Positions 35,439 through 44,850 of a stretch of DNA of 64,000 bases are shown here, one piece after another. The number at the start of each line of letters is the position of its first letter. Position 1 is the stretch's first letter. Under the pieces are notes generated by a model that worked only from the letters and a program-made list of their open reading frames with translations, made no database searches and was not told where the DNA came from. A program made the translations under genes and the position numbers. Source of the stretch: CADEDH01 sp050330635 (lineage in GTDB: Bacteria; Actinomycetota; Acidimicrobiia; Acidimicrobiales; SZUA-35); contig JBHJNQ010000014.1 of assembly GCA_050330635.1 (NCBI GenBank), forward strand, positions 1-64,000. The letters are read 5' to 3'.

Positions 35439-36514
35439 GCGCCGGAGGCTTCGCCGTCACCGCCACCCGAGCCGGTGTCGTCGAGAGCGTCCACCGCGTG
35501 CATGCCGTCGTCGCCGACCGCTACGGCCGGCTCCAGGTGTGGGGCGACCGGCGGCGGCCGACGATCGCCCGGTCGGCCATCAAGTCGATCCAGGCCCTAC
35601 CCATCGTCGTGTCGGGGGCGGCCGCCGCCTTCGACCTGGCCGACCACGAGCTGGCCCTGGCCTGCGCCAGCCACAGCGGCGAGAGCGAGCACGTGGTGGC
35701 GGTGACGGCCTGGCTCCGTCGCCTCGGTTTGTCGGAGGAGGACCTCGAATGCGGCCCCGACCGCCCCCTCGGCACCAGCGCCCGACGGGCGTTCATCGCC
35801 GCCGGTGGTGAGCTGCGGCCGATCCTCAACGGTTGCTCCGGCAAGCACGCCGGGTTCCTGACCGTGGCCCGACACCTCGGCGCCCCGATGGCGGGGTACA
35901 TCGACGCGTCGTCGGCCGTGCAACGCCATGTGACTGCCACGGTCGGGCACCTCACGGGCGTCGATCTGGCCACGGTGCCGACCGGCGTCGACGGGTGCGG
36001 GATCCCCGTCCACGTGTTGCCGTTGGAGCGGTTGGCGTTCGCCATGGCCCGCCTGGTCGACCCGGTCGACCTCGACGACGACGTGGCCGCCGCCACCCCC
36101 CGCATCGTGGCCGCCGCCCAGCTCGCCTTCTGGGTGGCGGGACCGGGCCGGACGGAGTCGTGGGTGGCCGACCATGCCGTCGAACCGGTGGTGGTCAAGA
36201 CCGGCGCCGAGGGGGTGTTCATGGCCGCCCTGCCCGAGCGGGGTCTGGGCCTGGCGCTCAAGGTCGACGACGGCACGCCACGGGCGTCGCGGGCCGCAGT
36301 CAAGCGCCTGCTGGCCGAGCTGGGGGCGCTGGATGACGGACGCGGCGGCCAGCCGGTGGCCATCGTCAACAAGGCGGGACGGGAGGTGGGGGAGCTGGGC
36401 GTCGAGATGGCGAACCCGGAGCAGGCGACGCTGGACCGGGGGCAGGTCCCAACCCTGGCGGAGGGCCGGGCACCGGGTCGAGCCGGGCCGCTCAGACCTC
36501 GATGGCGGCAGTGA
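35435..36514 (+). CDS. Asparaginase (PF06089 type)
   Basis: The 359-residue protein matches the asparaginase II family described by PF06089: RSAIKSIQALPIVVSGAA, then CASHSGESEHVV and the active region NGCSGKHAGFLTVARHLG. VDGCGIPVHVLPLERLAFAMA follows, and VVKTGAEGVFMAALPERGLGLALK lies near the end. It hydrolyses asparagine to aspartate and ammonia. GTG 35435 overlaps the mmsA stop. The tail overlaps the convergent phosphotransferase gene by about 23 bp. Confidence 0.88.
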   Translation: MSAGGFAVTATRAGVVESVHRVHAVVADRYGRLQVWGDRRRPTIARSAIKSIQALPIVVSGAAAAFDLADHELALACASHSGESEHVVAVTAWLRRLGLSEEDLECGPDRPLGTSARRAFIAAGGELRPILNGCSGKHAGFLTVARHLGAPMAGYIDASSAVQRHVTATVGHLTGVDLATVPTGVDGCGIPVHVLPLERLAFAMARLVDPVDLDDDVAAATPRIVAAAQLAFWVAGPGRTESWVADHAVEPVVVKTGAEGVFMAALPERGLGLALKVDDGTPRASRAAVKRLLAELGALDDGRGGQPVAIVNKAGREVGELGVEMANPEQATLDRGQVPTLAEGRAPGRAGPLRPRWRQ

Positions 36515-37907
36515 AGCCGGAGTACGAGGGCTGGTCGATGGCGACCTGGTTGACCACGGTGGTCCGCAGGTGGTGCACGAGCGCGGGGTCGTCGAGGCGA
36601 AGCTCCCCGCCCCGCAACACCGCCACCAGGCGGCGACGCAGGGTGTCGAGGTCGACGTCGTGATCGGCGCCCAACAGGGCCGACAGCCTCGCTCGCTCCC
36701 CGGCCCGGTGGGCGGGAGCCAGGTCGAGCTCCCGGCGCACAATGTCGAGCGAGTTGGCCGCCACCCTGGCCATGAAGCTGGTCCGGCCCTGGGTGGCCCC
36801 CATCACGTCGTCGCGCAGGAAACGGGTGACGCTCACGACCAGTTCGTCGATCGACGGCATGTCGACCGACGACCCGGCCGCCGGGCCGGTGCCCTCGACC
36901 AGCTCGACCGGCCCGGGGATGAGCAGGTTGACGCAGTCGACCTGGCACTCCGAGGAACGGCGGGCGATGCCCGGCCGCTCGACCGAGGGGTCGGGCCCGT
37001 TGCGCCAGTGGTCGCCCATCTTGAGGCAACCGATGGCCCACCAGAACGAGCCGAAGACCTCCCAGAACCGCACATGGTCGGGGTCGACCGGATGGCCCGC
37101 CACCTCGGCGTAGCCGGCGAACAGGTCGTCGTAGTGGCCGAACCCGCCGACCGGGAGGTCGCGCCGACCGAAGCGCCACGAGTTCGTGCAGATCCAGCCC
37201 AGATCACGCATGGGGTCACCGAGGTGGCACACCTCCCAGTCGAGGACGCCGATCACCCCCTCGGTGGGACTGATCATGAGGTTGCCGTTGCGGAAGTCGT
37301 TGTGGACGAGTCGGTGCCCCGTCTCGGCCGGGAGGTGCTCGAGCAGCCACCTGCCGGTGTAGTCGATCATCGGCACCGGGGTGTCGAACTCCTTGTAGGA
37401 GTCCCACATGCGGTGCACGAACTCCTCGGTGGTGAGGGTCTCCAGGTGGGGAGCGAGGCCGGTGGCCACCGGGTCGATGGCGTGGATGGTGGCCAGCACG
37501 CGGCCGCACCGGTGAGCCAGCGTCGGGCGGATGAGGTCGAGGTCGGGGGAGCGGACGATCCGGGCCCCCAGGGTCTCGCCCTCGAGCCACTCCATCACGA
37601 AGCCCTCGCCGGCCCCGTCGGCCGGGTCGAGGATGGCGTGGACCTCGGGCTCCGGGACGCCGGCGGCCCGGGCCACCTGCATGAGGCGGGCCTCGACGGC
37701 CAGCCCGGGCCGGCCCTCCACGTCCTCGGCCGTCCCTCCGGGGGCTCGGCGCAGGGCCAGGAGGCGCTCCTCTCCGCCGATCACCACCGTCAGGCGGTAC
37801 GTCTCCTGACTCGCCCCACCCGAGAGCCGCTCGGCCGAGATCAGCTCGTCGAACCCGGCGATCTCACGGGCCAGGACCTTTTCGAGGGGGTTGACGAGGT
37901 CGTCCAT
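36492..37907 (-). CDS. Aminoglycoside-phosphotransferase-like kinase (ACAD10-type)
   Basis: The 471-residue protein has a kinase-like fold with the catalytic loop RLVHNDFRNGNLMI and the metal-binding GVLDWEVCHLGDPMRDLGW. The N-lobe has the glycine-rich LSGGASQETYRLTV and ERLLALRRAPGG. This is close to the phosphotransferase domain of ACAD10/11-like enzymes, which phosphorylate hydroxyacyl-CoAs. An extra C-terminal helical domain of about 130 residues resembles none that I know. It is convergent with the asparaginase and follows the deaminase gene on the same strand. Confidence 0.82.
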   Translation of the reverse strand: MDDLVNPLEKVLAREIAGFDELISAERLSGGASQETYRLTVVIGGEERLLALRRAPGGTAEDVEGRPGLAVEARLMQVARAAGVPEPEVHAILDPADGAGEGFVMEWLEGETLGARIVRSPDLDLIRPTLAHRCGRVLATIHAIDPVATGLAPHLETLTTEEFVHRMWDSYKEFDTPVPMIDYTGRWLLEHLPAETGHRLVHNDFRNGNLMISPTEGVIGVLDWEVCHLGDPMRDLGWICTNSWRFGRRDLPVGGFGHYDDLFAGYAEVAGHPVDPDHVRFWEVFGSFWWAIGCLKMGDHWRNGPDPSVERPGIARRSSECQVDCVNLLIPGPVELVEGTGPAAGSSVDMPSIDELVVSVTRFLRDDVMGATQGRTSFMARVAANSLDIVRRELDLAPAHRAGERARLSALLGADHDVDLDTLRRRLVAVLRGGELRLDDPALVHHLRTTVVNQVAIDQPSYSGFTAAIEV

Positions 37908-37965
37908 CCATCCGTGGTTAGCACGGGCGCATGCCGAGGGCGAGTCCGGTGGCCGCCGTCTCCGA

Positions 37966-39342
37966 TCAGCTCCCCTCGTCCTGGAACCGGGTGGCGATGC
38001 GGCGGTGGTCGGCCAGTCGATCGTCGAGCGCGGGGTGCACCAGCCGGCCCTCCTCGACCAGCACCCGTCCGGCCACGATCGTGTAGTGGGCGGAGGTCGG
38101 TCCGCAACGAAGGAGGGCCTCCACGGGGTCGGACACGGCGCCGGCGAACGTCGGTCCGTCCAGTTTCCACAGGACCAGGTCGGCCGCCGAGCCGACGGCC
38201 AGGCGCCCGAGGTGCCCGGCCCGGCCCAGGCACCGGGCGCCGCCCTCGGTGGCCATTGACAGGGCGCGGCGGGCGGTCATCGACGCCGGCCCGTCGAGCG
38301 ATTTGGCCAGGAGCATCGCCAGCCGGGTCTCCTGCCAGAGGGAGCCCGCATCGGCGGACGACGACCCGTCACAGCCGATCCCGACCGCCACGCCGGCGGC
38401 CAGGAACCGGTTCACCGGGGCGATCCCGGAGGCGAGGATGAGATTGGAGCTGGGGCAGTGGGCCACTCCCACCCCGGCGGCTCCCAGCCGGGTGATCTCG
38501 TCGGCGTCGGGCCGGACGCAATGGGCCACCCAGCTCCGCGGTCCGAGCCAGCCGACGTCGGTGAAGTGGTCCACCGGTCGACGGCCGAAACGCTCGAGGC
38601 AGAACTCGTCGTCCTCGGCGTTCTCCGCCAGGTGGGTGTGGAGCCGGACGTCGAGCCGCTCGGCCAGCTCGGCCGTGCGCGTCATCAGCTCGGGACTGAC
38701 GGTGAACGGCGAGCAGGGGGCGAGTGCGACCTGGACCATGGCCAGCGGGTCGGGATCGTGGAAGGCCGCCACCAGCCGTTCGGACTCGGCGAGGATGGCG
38801 TCCTCGTCGTCGCTGACCACGTCGTCGGGCGGTAGGCCACCGTCCTTCTGCGACAGGCTCATCGACCCGTGGGTGGGATGAAAGCGGAAGCCGAGGTCGC
38901 GGGCGGCGGCCACGGTGGCGCCGATGAGGTCGCCGGCCCCGGCCGGATGGAGGTAGAGGTGGTCGGTCGACGTCGTGCAGCCGCCGACGGCCAGTTCGGC
39001 CAGACCCACCCAGGCCGAGGTATAGGCGGCCTCCTCGTCGAGCCGTCGCCATAGGGGGTACAGGGTGCTCAGCCAACCGAAGAGGGGGGCGGCCGTCATC
39101 GGCGGGTAGGCCCGCGTCAGGTTCTGGAACATGTGGTGATGGGTGTTGATGAAGCCCGGTGTCACCAGGCAGTCGCCGGCGTCGATCCGGCGGCGGGCGG
39201 TGGGGGCGGCGGCCGGGTCGGTGCCGAGGGCGGTCACGACCCCGTCGTCGACGGCCACCCAGGCCCCATCGAGTTCCCGCCCCTCGTCGTCGAGGGTGGC
39301 CACGGTGCGGGCATCGGCGATCAGCAGGTCGACATCGGTCAT
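37966..39342 (-). CDS. 8-oxoguanine-deaminase-like amidohydrolase
   Basis: The 458-residue zinc hydrolase shows the metal ligands in order: NTHHHMFQNLTR, HTHLAENAEDDEFC, WVAHCVRPDADEI and GCDGSSSADAG. The active-site context (TRAYPPMTAAPLFGWLSTLYPLW and CTTSTDHLYLHP) matches enzymes called 8-oxoguanine deaminase or hydroxydechloroatrazine hydrolase-like. ATG 39342 gives the family opening MTDVDLLIADA. A 17-bp tandem repeat lies about 110 bp upstream and may be its control site. Guanine versus other heterocycle cannot be decided here. Confidence 0.84.
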   Translation of the reverse strand: MTDVDLLIADARTVATLDDEGRELDGAWVAVDDGVVTALGTDPAAAPTARRRIDAGDCLVTPGFINTHHHMFQNLTRAYPPMTAAPLFGWLSTLYPLWRRLDEEAAYTSAWVGLAELAVGGCTTSTDHLYLHPAGAGDLIGATVAAARDLGFRFHPTHGSMSLSQKDGGLPPDDVVSDDEDAILAESERLVAAFHDPDPLAMVQVALAPCSPFTVSPELMTRTAELAERLDVRLHTHLAENAEDDEFCLERFGRRPVDHFTDVGWLGPRSWVAHCVRPDADEITRLGAAGVGVAHCPSSNLILASGIAPVNRFLAAGVAVGIGCDGSSSADAGSLWQETRLAMLLAKSLDGPASMTARRALSMATEGGARCLGRAGHLGRLAVGSAADLVLWKLDGPTFAGAVSDPVEALLRCGPTSAHYTIVAGRVLVEEGRLVHPALDDRLADHRRIATRFQDEGS

Positions 39343-39453
39343 GGCCCGAGTGTGCTCGGCCCGCACCGCGTCGCGGTCGACCGCCGCCTCATTCGGACGA
39401 CCCACGTGACCGACGTCTCGCCGGCATCCCCGCGACATGGGCCGGAAAACACC

Positions 39454-39487
39454 CCTGGGGGTATATCGTCCCTGGGGATATATCGTC
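39454..39487. repeat. Two tandem 17-bp repeats, probable regulatory site
   Basis: CCTGGGGGTATATCGTC at 39454-39470 is followed immediately by CCTGGGGATATATCGTC at 39471-39487, with one mismatch. This AT-cored unit is alone in the surrounding GC-rich DNA, upstream of the minus-strand deaminase gene and downstream of the M23 peptidase gene. The period and base composition suggest a promoter or operator bound by a factor twice. No known motif is recognised. Confidence 0.5.
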
Positions 39488-39593
39488 GTTGTATCACGCC
39501 GACCCGGGAGTGGAGCGATAGTGGCGGAACCCGCGATCGGCCCCGACCGGCACTGAACGGAAGTGAACGGCACCGACCGGCCCGGCTCGCCGC

Positions 39594-41873
39594 TCAGCCG
39601 TCGGTGCAGGCGACCGTCGCCTCGGCCGGTGGTGTGCCGTCCGATTCCGGGGTCGACACCGTCGACGCGAGGACCGTGGTCGTGAGCGCCGGGGGCCAGG
39701 TCGTCGTGACCGCAAGCGACCACGACGTGGTGGTGGCTGCTGCGGCCGCAGCGGCGTTGACGCCCGTGATCCCTTCGTCCCCGCCGTCGCCGCCGTCCCC
39801 GGAGTCGCCACCGTCCGCGCTGTCTGCTTCGTCGGTCGAATACGGGGCACACGCCGGCGGTCCGGGCCCGGTGATCGCTCCGGCCGGTGGGGCTTCTCCG
39901 ATGACGATCCGGTCCCCGGGCGCCCCGGCCGACGTCGTCGAGCCAGCGGAGAGGTCGGGGCCGATGCTGCTGCTTTCGGTGGGGGCCGGCGCCTCCGGAG
40001 TCGCGCTGTCCGTCGCACCGGTCGGATCGGCCGGGGTCGTGGTCGAGCTGGTGGTCGTGCCGCTCGGCGCAGTCATGGCGTCGGCCACTTGGACTGCAGG
40101 CTCCGTCGTGGTCGGGGCGGCGATGGTCGCTGGGGTTGCCGTTGTAGCCGGGGTGGCGGTGGCTGGCGTCGTGGACGAGGTCGGTCGCGTCGCTGGCGTG
40201 GTGGAGGCCGCCGGGCGGTTGGTCGTCGGCCGTGCCGCCACCGCCGCCGCCGGCCGGAAGGTGGTCGGTGTCGACGAGGGCGTCGACGAGGCCGGCCGGG
40301 TCGTGGTCGGACCGGACCGGGCGGTGATCCCGCCGGCCGGCGATCCCGATCGCCACGGAGGCCCGGTGGGGCTCACCGGGCCGTCGCCGAGCACCAGGTC
40401 GACATCGGCGTCGGCCGTCGCCTCGGCCCCGGGGTCGCCGGGGCTGCTCAGGCGCAGCTCGACGTTCAGCTCCACCCCCGAACCCGAATCCGTGGCCGCC
40501 GCCAGCTGATCGAGCGGGATCCTGATGACCAGGTTGGCCATGTCCACGTCACCGTCCTCGTCGACGCTGAGCTCCACGTCGATCTGGCTCTCGCCGGCAG
40601 GTGCGGCCGCCACTGTCGCCGTTCCACCGTTGCCGGGCGGCGAGGCGACAGCGTCGATGGGGCCCTGGCGGACGGTCTCGCCATCGACGTAGCCGAGCTC
40701 CGACGGGCCGTACCGTCCGCCGCCCCGGGGTGGGGCGGTGGGAAGGTCACCGTCCCGGGCCCCGACCACGACATCGACGAGGAGGCCGCCGTCGTCGAGG
40801 TGGGCCCGCCAGGCGGACAGCTCGTCGTCGGTGGGCAGCCGATCGGCGGCCGCCAGGTAGGCCCGGACGACGAGGAACGTCGTCCACGTGGCCACCCGGT
40901 GTTCCGGGGCCTCGGCCCTCATGGCGATCACCTCGGGTTCGATGTCGGCATCGGTGGGGGTCACGAGCGCCGCGATCATCGGCACGCCGTCGGCGGCACG
41001 GGCGTAGAGGGAGGGAGCCGTCTCGAGCTGCGCCCGGTCGGGAAGATGGCCGTCGAGAGCGAGTTGGGCCCGCAGGGTCAGACCCTGGGAGGAGCGCAGC
41101 TCGGGCGCTATGGCCAGGCTCGCCACCAGATGAGCCTCCTCGGTCCGGCCAGTGGCCAGCGCGTTCGTCCAGGCGTCGAGCTCGGCCCCCGTCGGGCCGC
41201 GACCGATGACGGCGACGTACCAGTCCTCGACCAACGGAGCCCACTCCTGACGCTGCTCCGGCGCTGCCACCAGGGCATCGAGGGCGACGGTGCGGCCCGC
41301 CGCCTCGGCTGCGGCCACGCTCGGGGTGGGGTTGATGGCAGGGGCACCCGGCGGGGCGATCTCGAAGTGGAGGTGCGGTGGCGTGGCCTCGGCGTTGCCG
41401 CTGTCGCCGAGGTACCCGACGACCTCGCCGGCCCGCACCCGATCGCCGACCCGTAGGTCGCCGGCGATGATCCAGCCCTGGGGATTGGCGCCGTCATCGG
41501 TCCCTGGCGTGTCGTTGTTGAGGTGGAGGTAGGTGTATCGCCAGCCGTCGTCGTCGGCGATGGTGATGCGGTTGCCGGCGGTGGTGGTGGCGTTGCGGCG
41601 CTCCGCCACCACCGTCCCGTCCACGGCGGCCACCAGCGGGGTCAGGCGGGAGGCGAAGATGTCGACCCCCTGATGGCGGCGGGTGCAGTCGTCCCGGCAG
41701 GCACCGAAGGTATCGGTGTACTCCGTGTGGCCGGCGACGGGGAAGACGATGGGGCGAAGCACGGCCGTGGCCGCTATCTCTGCCCCGGAGAGCTCGGGCG
41801 CGCCGGCCTGGGACAGGAGGGGGAGGAGTCCGGCCAACAGCACAGCGAGCGCACGGTGCGACGTGCCGGACAT
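39594..41873 (-). CDS. Secreted M23-like peptidase with DUF4214-like and low-complexity domains
   Basis: The 759-residue protein has a signal peptide (ALAVLLAGLLPLLSQAGAPE). An M23/LytM domain follows: HQGVDIFASRLTPLVAAVDGTVV, RVRAGEVVGYLGDSGNAE and the metal-site HLHFEIAPPG. About residues 190-330 hold repeats like DUF4214 (DWYVAVIGRGPTGAELDAW with LVASLAIAPELR). A long T/P/A-rich tail of over 200 residues ends the protein. ATG 41873 has a GGAAGGGGG ribosome site. It probably acts on cell-wall peptides or is a surface scaffold. The DUF4214 call is tentative. Confidence 0.75.
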   Translation of the reverse strand: MSGTSHRALAVLLAGLLPLLSQAGAPELSGAEIAATAVLRPIVFPVAGHTEYTDTFGACRDDCTRRHQGVDIFASRLTPLVAAVDGTVVAERRNATTTAGNRITIADDDGWRYTYLHLNNDTPGTDDGANPQGWIIAGDLRVGDRVRAGEVVGYLGDSGNAEATPPHLHFEIAPPGAPAINPTPSVAAAEAAGRTVALDALVAAPEQRQEWAPLVEDWYVAVIGRGPTGAELDAWTNALATGRTEEAHLVASLAIAPELRSSQGLTLRAQLALDGHLPDRAQLETAPSLYARAADGVPMIAALVTPTDADIEPEVIAMRAEAPEHRVATWTTFLVVRAYLAAADRLPTDDELSAWRAHLDDGGLLVDVVVGARDGDLPTAPPRGGGRYGPSELGYVDGETVRQGPIDAVASPPGNGGTATVAAAPAGESQIDVELSVDEDGDVDMANLVIRIPLDQLAAATDSGSGVELNVELRLSSPGDPGAEATADADVDLVLGDGPVSPTGPPWRSGSPAGGITARSGPTTTRPASSTPSSTPTTFRPAAAVAARPTTNRPAASTTPATRPTSSTTPATATPATTATPATIAAPTTTEPAVQVADAMTAPSGTTTSSTTTPADPTGATDSATPEAPAPTESSSIGPDLSAGSTTSAGAPGDRIVIGEAPPAGAITGPGPPACAPYSTDEADSADGGDSGDGGDGGDEGITGVNAAAAAAATTTSWSLAVTTTWPPALTTTVLASTVSTPESDGTPPAEATVACTDG

Positions 41874-42392
41874 GGTTGGCCCCCTTCCATGTCGATGCGG
41901 TGCATACCTGTCGATGTTACGCATGGCGCTGCTTGTCAGCGGTGGTCCAAGTCTATTTTCGCCGCCCGGCCACGTCGAGAGGGGGCCGGGAGGTTCGTGA
42001 AGGATGGTCGGTGAACACTTGGTGTCGGGAGGACCGAGCACAGGCGACAACGACGATTCACGGACGGGCCGTTCGACCTGCCGAGAAAAAGAAATCTCGC
42101 GGCCACTCCCGGCCACAACGGCCGCCACCCCCGGTTCGTACCCGTCGCCGCCGTTGGGGAGGGTGTCGCCGCCTCCCGGCGGGCCGACCCCGATCGGGCT
42201 CGCGCCACACCGCTCGACGAGGCCCGGGCCGGCCGTACCACGGCGCGGTCAGCGCATTGGAATGGTCCGGCGGGCCTCCTACCGTGGTCTTGCGAACGAC
42301 AGCGGACCAGGTCCGCTCCGGAGCGCAGCGGGTGAGGGGGACACGGCGGCCCTCACCCGCTCACTCCCGCCGGGCTCGAGACGGGTCGACGC
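41874..42392. other. 519-bp intergenic region
   Basis: This stretch lies between the start of the M23 gene and the end of the diadenylate-cyclase-domain gene, both on the minus strand. No reading frame has convincing coding character. One weak hairpin is visible, CGAGA at 42082-42086 and TCTCG at 42095-42099 around an A-rich loop. It could terminate the upstream gene. I see nothing else. Confidence 0.35.
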
Positions 42393-43331
42393 TCAGGCCG
42401 ACGAGCCGAGCCGCTCGCCGCCCCGCAGGACAGAGACCGGGCCGTCCTCGCTCACGACGATCACCGTGGCCTCCCGATCGTCGAAGCTGTAGCGGAGCGC
42501 CGAGGTGTGGCGGGTTCCCCGGTAGGCATCGACGGATCTCTCCGCCGTCGAGCTCGGAACCAGGCGGACCCCGAGCTGGCGCAGGATGCCCCGCTCGTCG
42601 AACACGGAGGCGCCGTCGAGCTGACCCAGCACGTGGTAGAGGGGCGCCAGGTCGGCCGGCCGCTCGATGCTGAACTCGGGCGGGGTGCCGTAGCGACGCT
42701 CGGCGCTGGGCAGCAGGCGGCCCCCGGTGCTGACGACGAACAGGGCACCCACCCCCCGGGCCGCCACGTCGTGGACGGCGAAGCGCAGGAGGTGGTCGAA
42801 CACCCGGCGGTCGAGCGACCCGAGCGGGCAGCTCGTGAGGTCGAGCCAGCGCTTGACGGGGGGCTCGAGATGCCATTCGATGCCGTCGAAGCGGAGCACC
42901 CCGAAGGCTCCGACGGCCCGCACCGTGCCGTTCGGGTGGCGTTGGACGAGGGCGGCCCCCGTGGCGTCGGCGAGGACGGTGAGGTCGCGTTCCGAGCCGA
43001 CGCTCCGATCGAAGACGACCAGGTCGTTGATGCCGTCGTCGGTGCGGACGACCCAGCTCGTGATCCCATCGGCGAACCGACGGACCGTGGCGTCGCGCAG
43101 ATCCTCCACCCGTCTGCTCCCGACGCCGAACCCGGCCACCTCACCCCACGAATCGAGGGAGCTCAGCGGTTCCACGATGGCCCCGAAGCTCGGCACCCGC
43201 CGTTCGTGGACCGGGGGTCGCAGGGCGTAGCTCAGTTCCCCGACGAGCGCAGGAGCCGACGTGGCCACGGCGAGGATCGTTGGGTCGATCTCATCGAGCT
43301 CCTCCGTCAGACGGCGTAGTCGACCGGTCAC
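42393..43331 (-). CDS. Diadenylate cyclase (DisA_N/DAC) domain protein
   Basis: The last 130 residues match the DAC fold that makes cyclic di-AMP: LLRFAVHDVAARGVGALFVVS, LDGASVFDERGILRQLGVRLVP with the DGA motif, and YRGTRHTSALRYSF followed by VIVVSEDGPVSVL. The usual RHR motif reads RHT. The first 180 residues are unlike DisA and lack recognised domains, and the DisA helix-hairpin-helix end is absent. GTG 43331 is preferred because a GGAGG ribosome site precedes it. This is an atypical DAC protein, possibly regulated by its own N-terminus. Activity is not assured. Confidence 0.75.
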   Translation of the reverse strand: MTGRLRRLTEELDEIDPTILAVATSAPALVGELSYALRPPVHERRVPSFGAIVEPLSSLDSWGEVAGFGVGSRRVEDLRDATVRRFADGITSWVVRTDDGINDLVVFDRSVGSERDLTVLADATGAALVQRHPNGTVRAVGAFGVLRFDGIEWHLEPPVKRWLDLTSCPLGSLDRRVFDHLLRFAVHDVAARGVGALFVVSTGGRLLPSAERRYGTPPEFSIERPADLAPLYHVLGQLDGASVFDERGILRQLGVRLVPSSTAERSVDAYRGTRHTSALRYSFDDREATVIVVSEDGPVSVLRGGERLGSSA

Positions 43332-43706
43332 GGCCTCCTCCGAGTCTCTCTCCCGCCACCTGCGGCCCGGGCGGCGAGGGGCAGGATCAGGGGGAGCATC
43401 CGGGCGGCGACGGTCGGTGGGTGTGGTGGGCCATCCGGCCCGACGGTACGGGCCCGACGCCGAGGATCCGACCTCCTCGGCGCTGCCGGGCCCCAGCCGG
43501 TGCGCCAAGGGTTGTTGATCGCCTATCGTGGCCAAGGTGCGCAATGCTCGGCGCTCCTTGGTGGCATTCACGGCGGCACGGACCGTGTCATCGACCGTGC
43601 CGCGGCGACGGCCAGGAACGACCTGGCCAACGGTGGGTCAGGCGGTCACCGGGCGGGAGCGGAGCGTGCGCGCAGGGGGCGAAGGCAGGAGCTTCGGCGG
43701 TTGTTG
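43332..43706. other. 375-bp divergent intergenic region
   Basis: The gap separates the minus-strand DAC-domain gene and the plus-strand AlkZ-like gene, so both promoters must be here. Frames across it lack the strong GC bias at codon position three seen in neighbouring genes. GTTGTTGAT occurs near both edges (about 43512 and 43700). No clear promoter boxes are seen. Confidence 0.3.
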
Positions 43707-44795
43707 ATGGCACGAGACGAGCGTGACGACGATGCGACCTTGTCGTGCGGGCAGCTGAACAGGGCGCTCCTGGCCCGCCAGTACCTCCTCGACCGGGTGC
43801 CGGCGGCCCTGCCCTCCGCGCTCGAACAGGTGGCCGGTCTTCCGGCCCAGCATGGATCGGCGTACGTGAGCCTCTGGGCCCGCATCGCCGGATTCGACCG
43901 GGACGAACTCACCGCCTGCCTCGAGGATCGGTCGGTGGTCCAGGCCACACTCATGCGCCAGGCCATTCACGTCGTGTCCCAGAGCGATTTCGTGATGATG
44001 TCGGCCGGGGTGAGGCGGGCCCGGCAGGCCTGGTGGCTCCGGGTCTCACGCAGTCGCGGTCTGTCCGAGACCGACTACCGGGTGCTGGCCGATCGCCTCA
44101 CCATGTTGCTCAAGGAAGGACCGAAGACAAGGGGCGAGCTGCTCGACGAGATCGAGCGCTCGGGGTATCCCCGGCACGCTTTCGAGGGCGTGGTGCTGTG
44201 GCTCGACCTGGTCCGCGTCCCGCCCCCGGGTACGTGGGACCATCCCCAGGCCGACCTCTATGGCCTGGCGGTCGAGTGGGTGAACCCCACCCTCGGCCGG
44301 ATCGACCAGGTGGACGAGTCGGCCGGACTGGATCTGCTGGTGCAGCGGTATCTCCGGGCCTTCGGTCCCGCCGGCCTCGGGGACGTGGCCTCCTGGGCCG
44401 GCGTGCCCGTCGCCGCCCTCGAGCCGTCGTCGGAGCGCCTCGATCTGCGCCGCTTCCGGGACGAACGGGGCGCCGCCCTGCTCGATCTCCCGTTCGGGCC
44501 CCTCCCCGACGGCGACACCCCCGTTCCGGTCCGCTTCCTCCCCACCTGGGACGCCGCCCTGCTGGTCCACACCCGCCGGGCCGGGATCGTGCCCGACCAG
44601 CTCCGAGACGAGCTGTACCGGGTGGCCAATCCGGTCGGCCACGGGGCATTCCTCGTCGACGGTTCGGTGGCCGGCACGTGGCGGGTGGTCGACGAAAGGG
44701 TCGAGATCACCGCCTTCGCCCCGATGGCGTCCCATGTCGAGGACGAGGTCCGGAGCGAGGCCGATCACCTGCGCCGCTTCCACCTCGGGCGCTGA
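43707..44795 (+). CDS. Winged-helix AlkZ-like protein (HTH_42 family)
   Basis: The 362-residue protein matches the winged-helix family that includes the DNA glycosylases AlkZ and YcaQ: QVAGLPAQHGSAYVSLWARIAGF near residue 35, then MRQAIHVVSQSDF, and WVNPTLGRIDQVDESAGLDLLVQRYLRAFGPA in the middle. The N-terminal QxQ motif normally read as LQAQ is LPAQ here, so a presumed catalytic glutamine is a proline. It could be a repair enzyme that lost activity or a DNA-binding relative. ATG 43707; TTG 43701 and 43704 are also possible. Confidence 0.78.
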   Translation: MARDERDDDATLSCGQLNRALLARQYLLDRVPAALPSALEQVAGLPAQHGSAYVSLWARIAGFDRDELTACLEDRSVVQATLMRQAIHVVSQSDFVMMSAGVRRARQAWWLRVSRSRGLSETDYRVLADRLTMLLKEGPKTRGELLDEIERSGYPRHAFEGVVLWLDLVRVPPPGTWDHPQADLYGLAVEWVNPTLGRIDQVDESAGLDLLVQRYLRAFGPAGLGDVASWAGVPVAALEPSSERLDLRRFRDERGAALLDLPFGPLPDGDTPVPVRFLPTWDAALLVHTRRAGIVPDQLRDELYRVANPVGHGAFLVDGSVAGTWRVVDERVEITAFAPMASHVEDEVRSEADHLRRFHLGR

Positions 44796-44850
44796 CCGGT
44801 AGCACGATGGGCGACGGACAGGGTGGCGACCAGGATGGAGGGGCGGGAGG

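Noticed and set aside
40000..40320. Repetitive GC-rich stretch in the M23 gene.
   Set aside because: It encodes a T/P/A-rich low-complexity tail and is not a mobile element or array.
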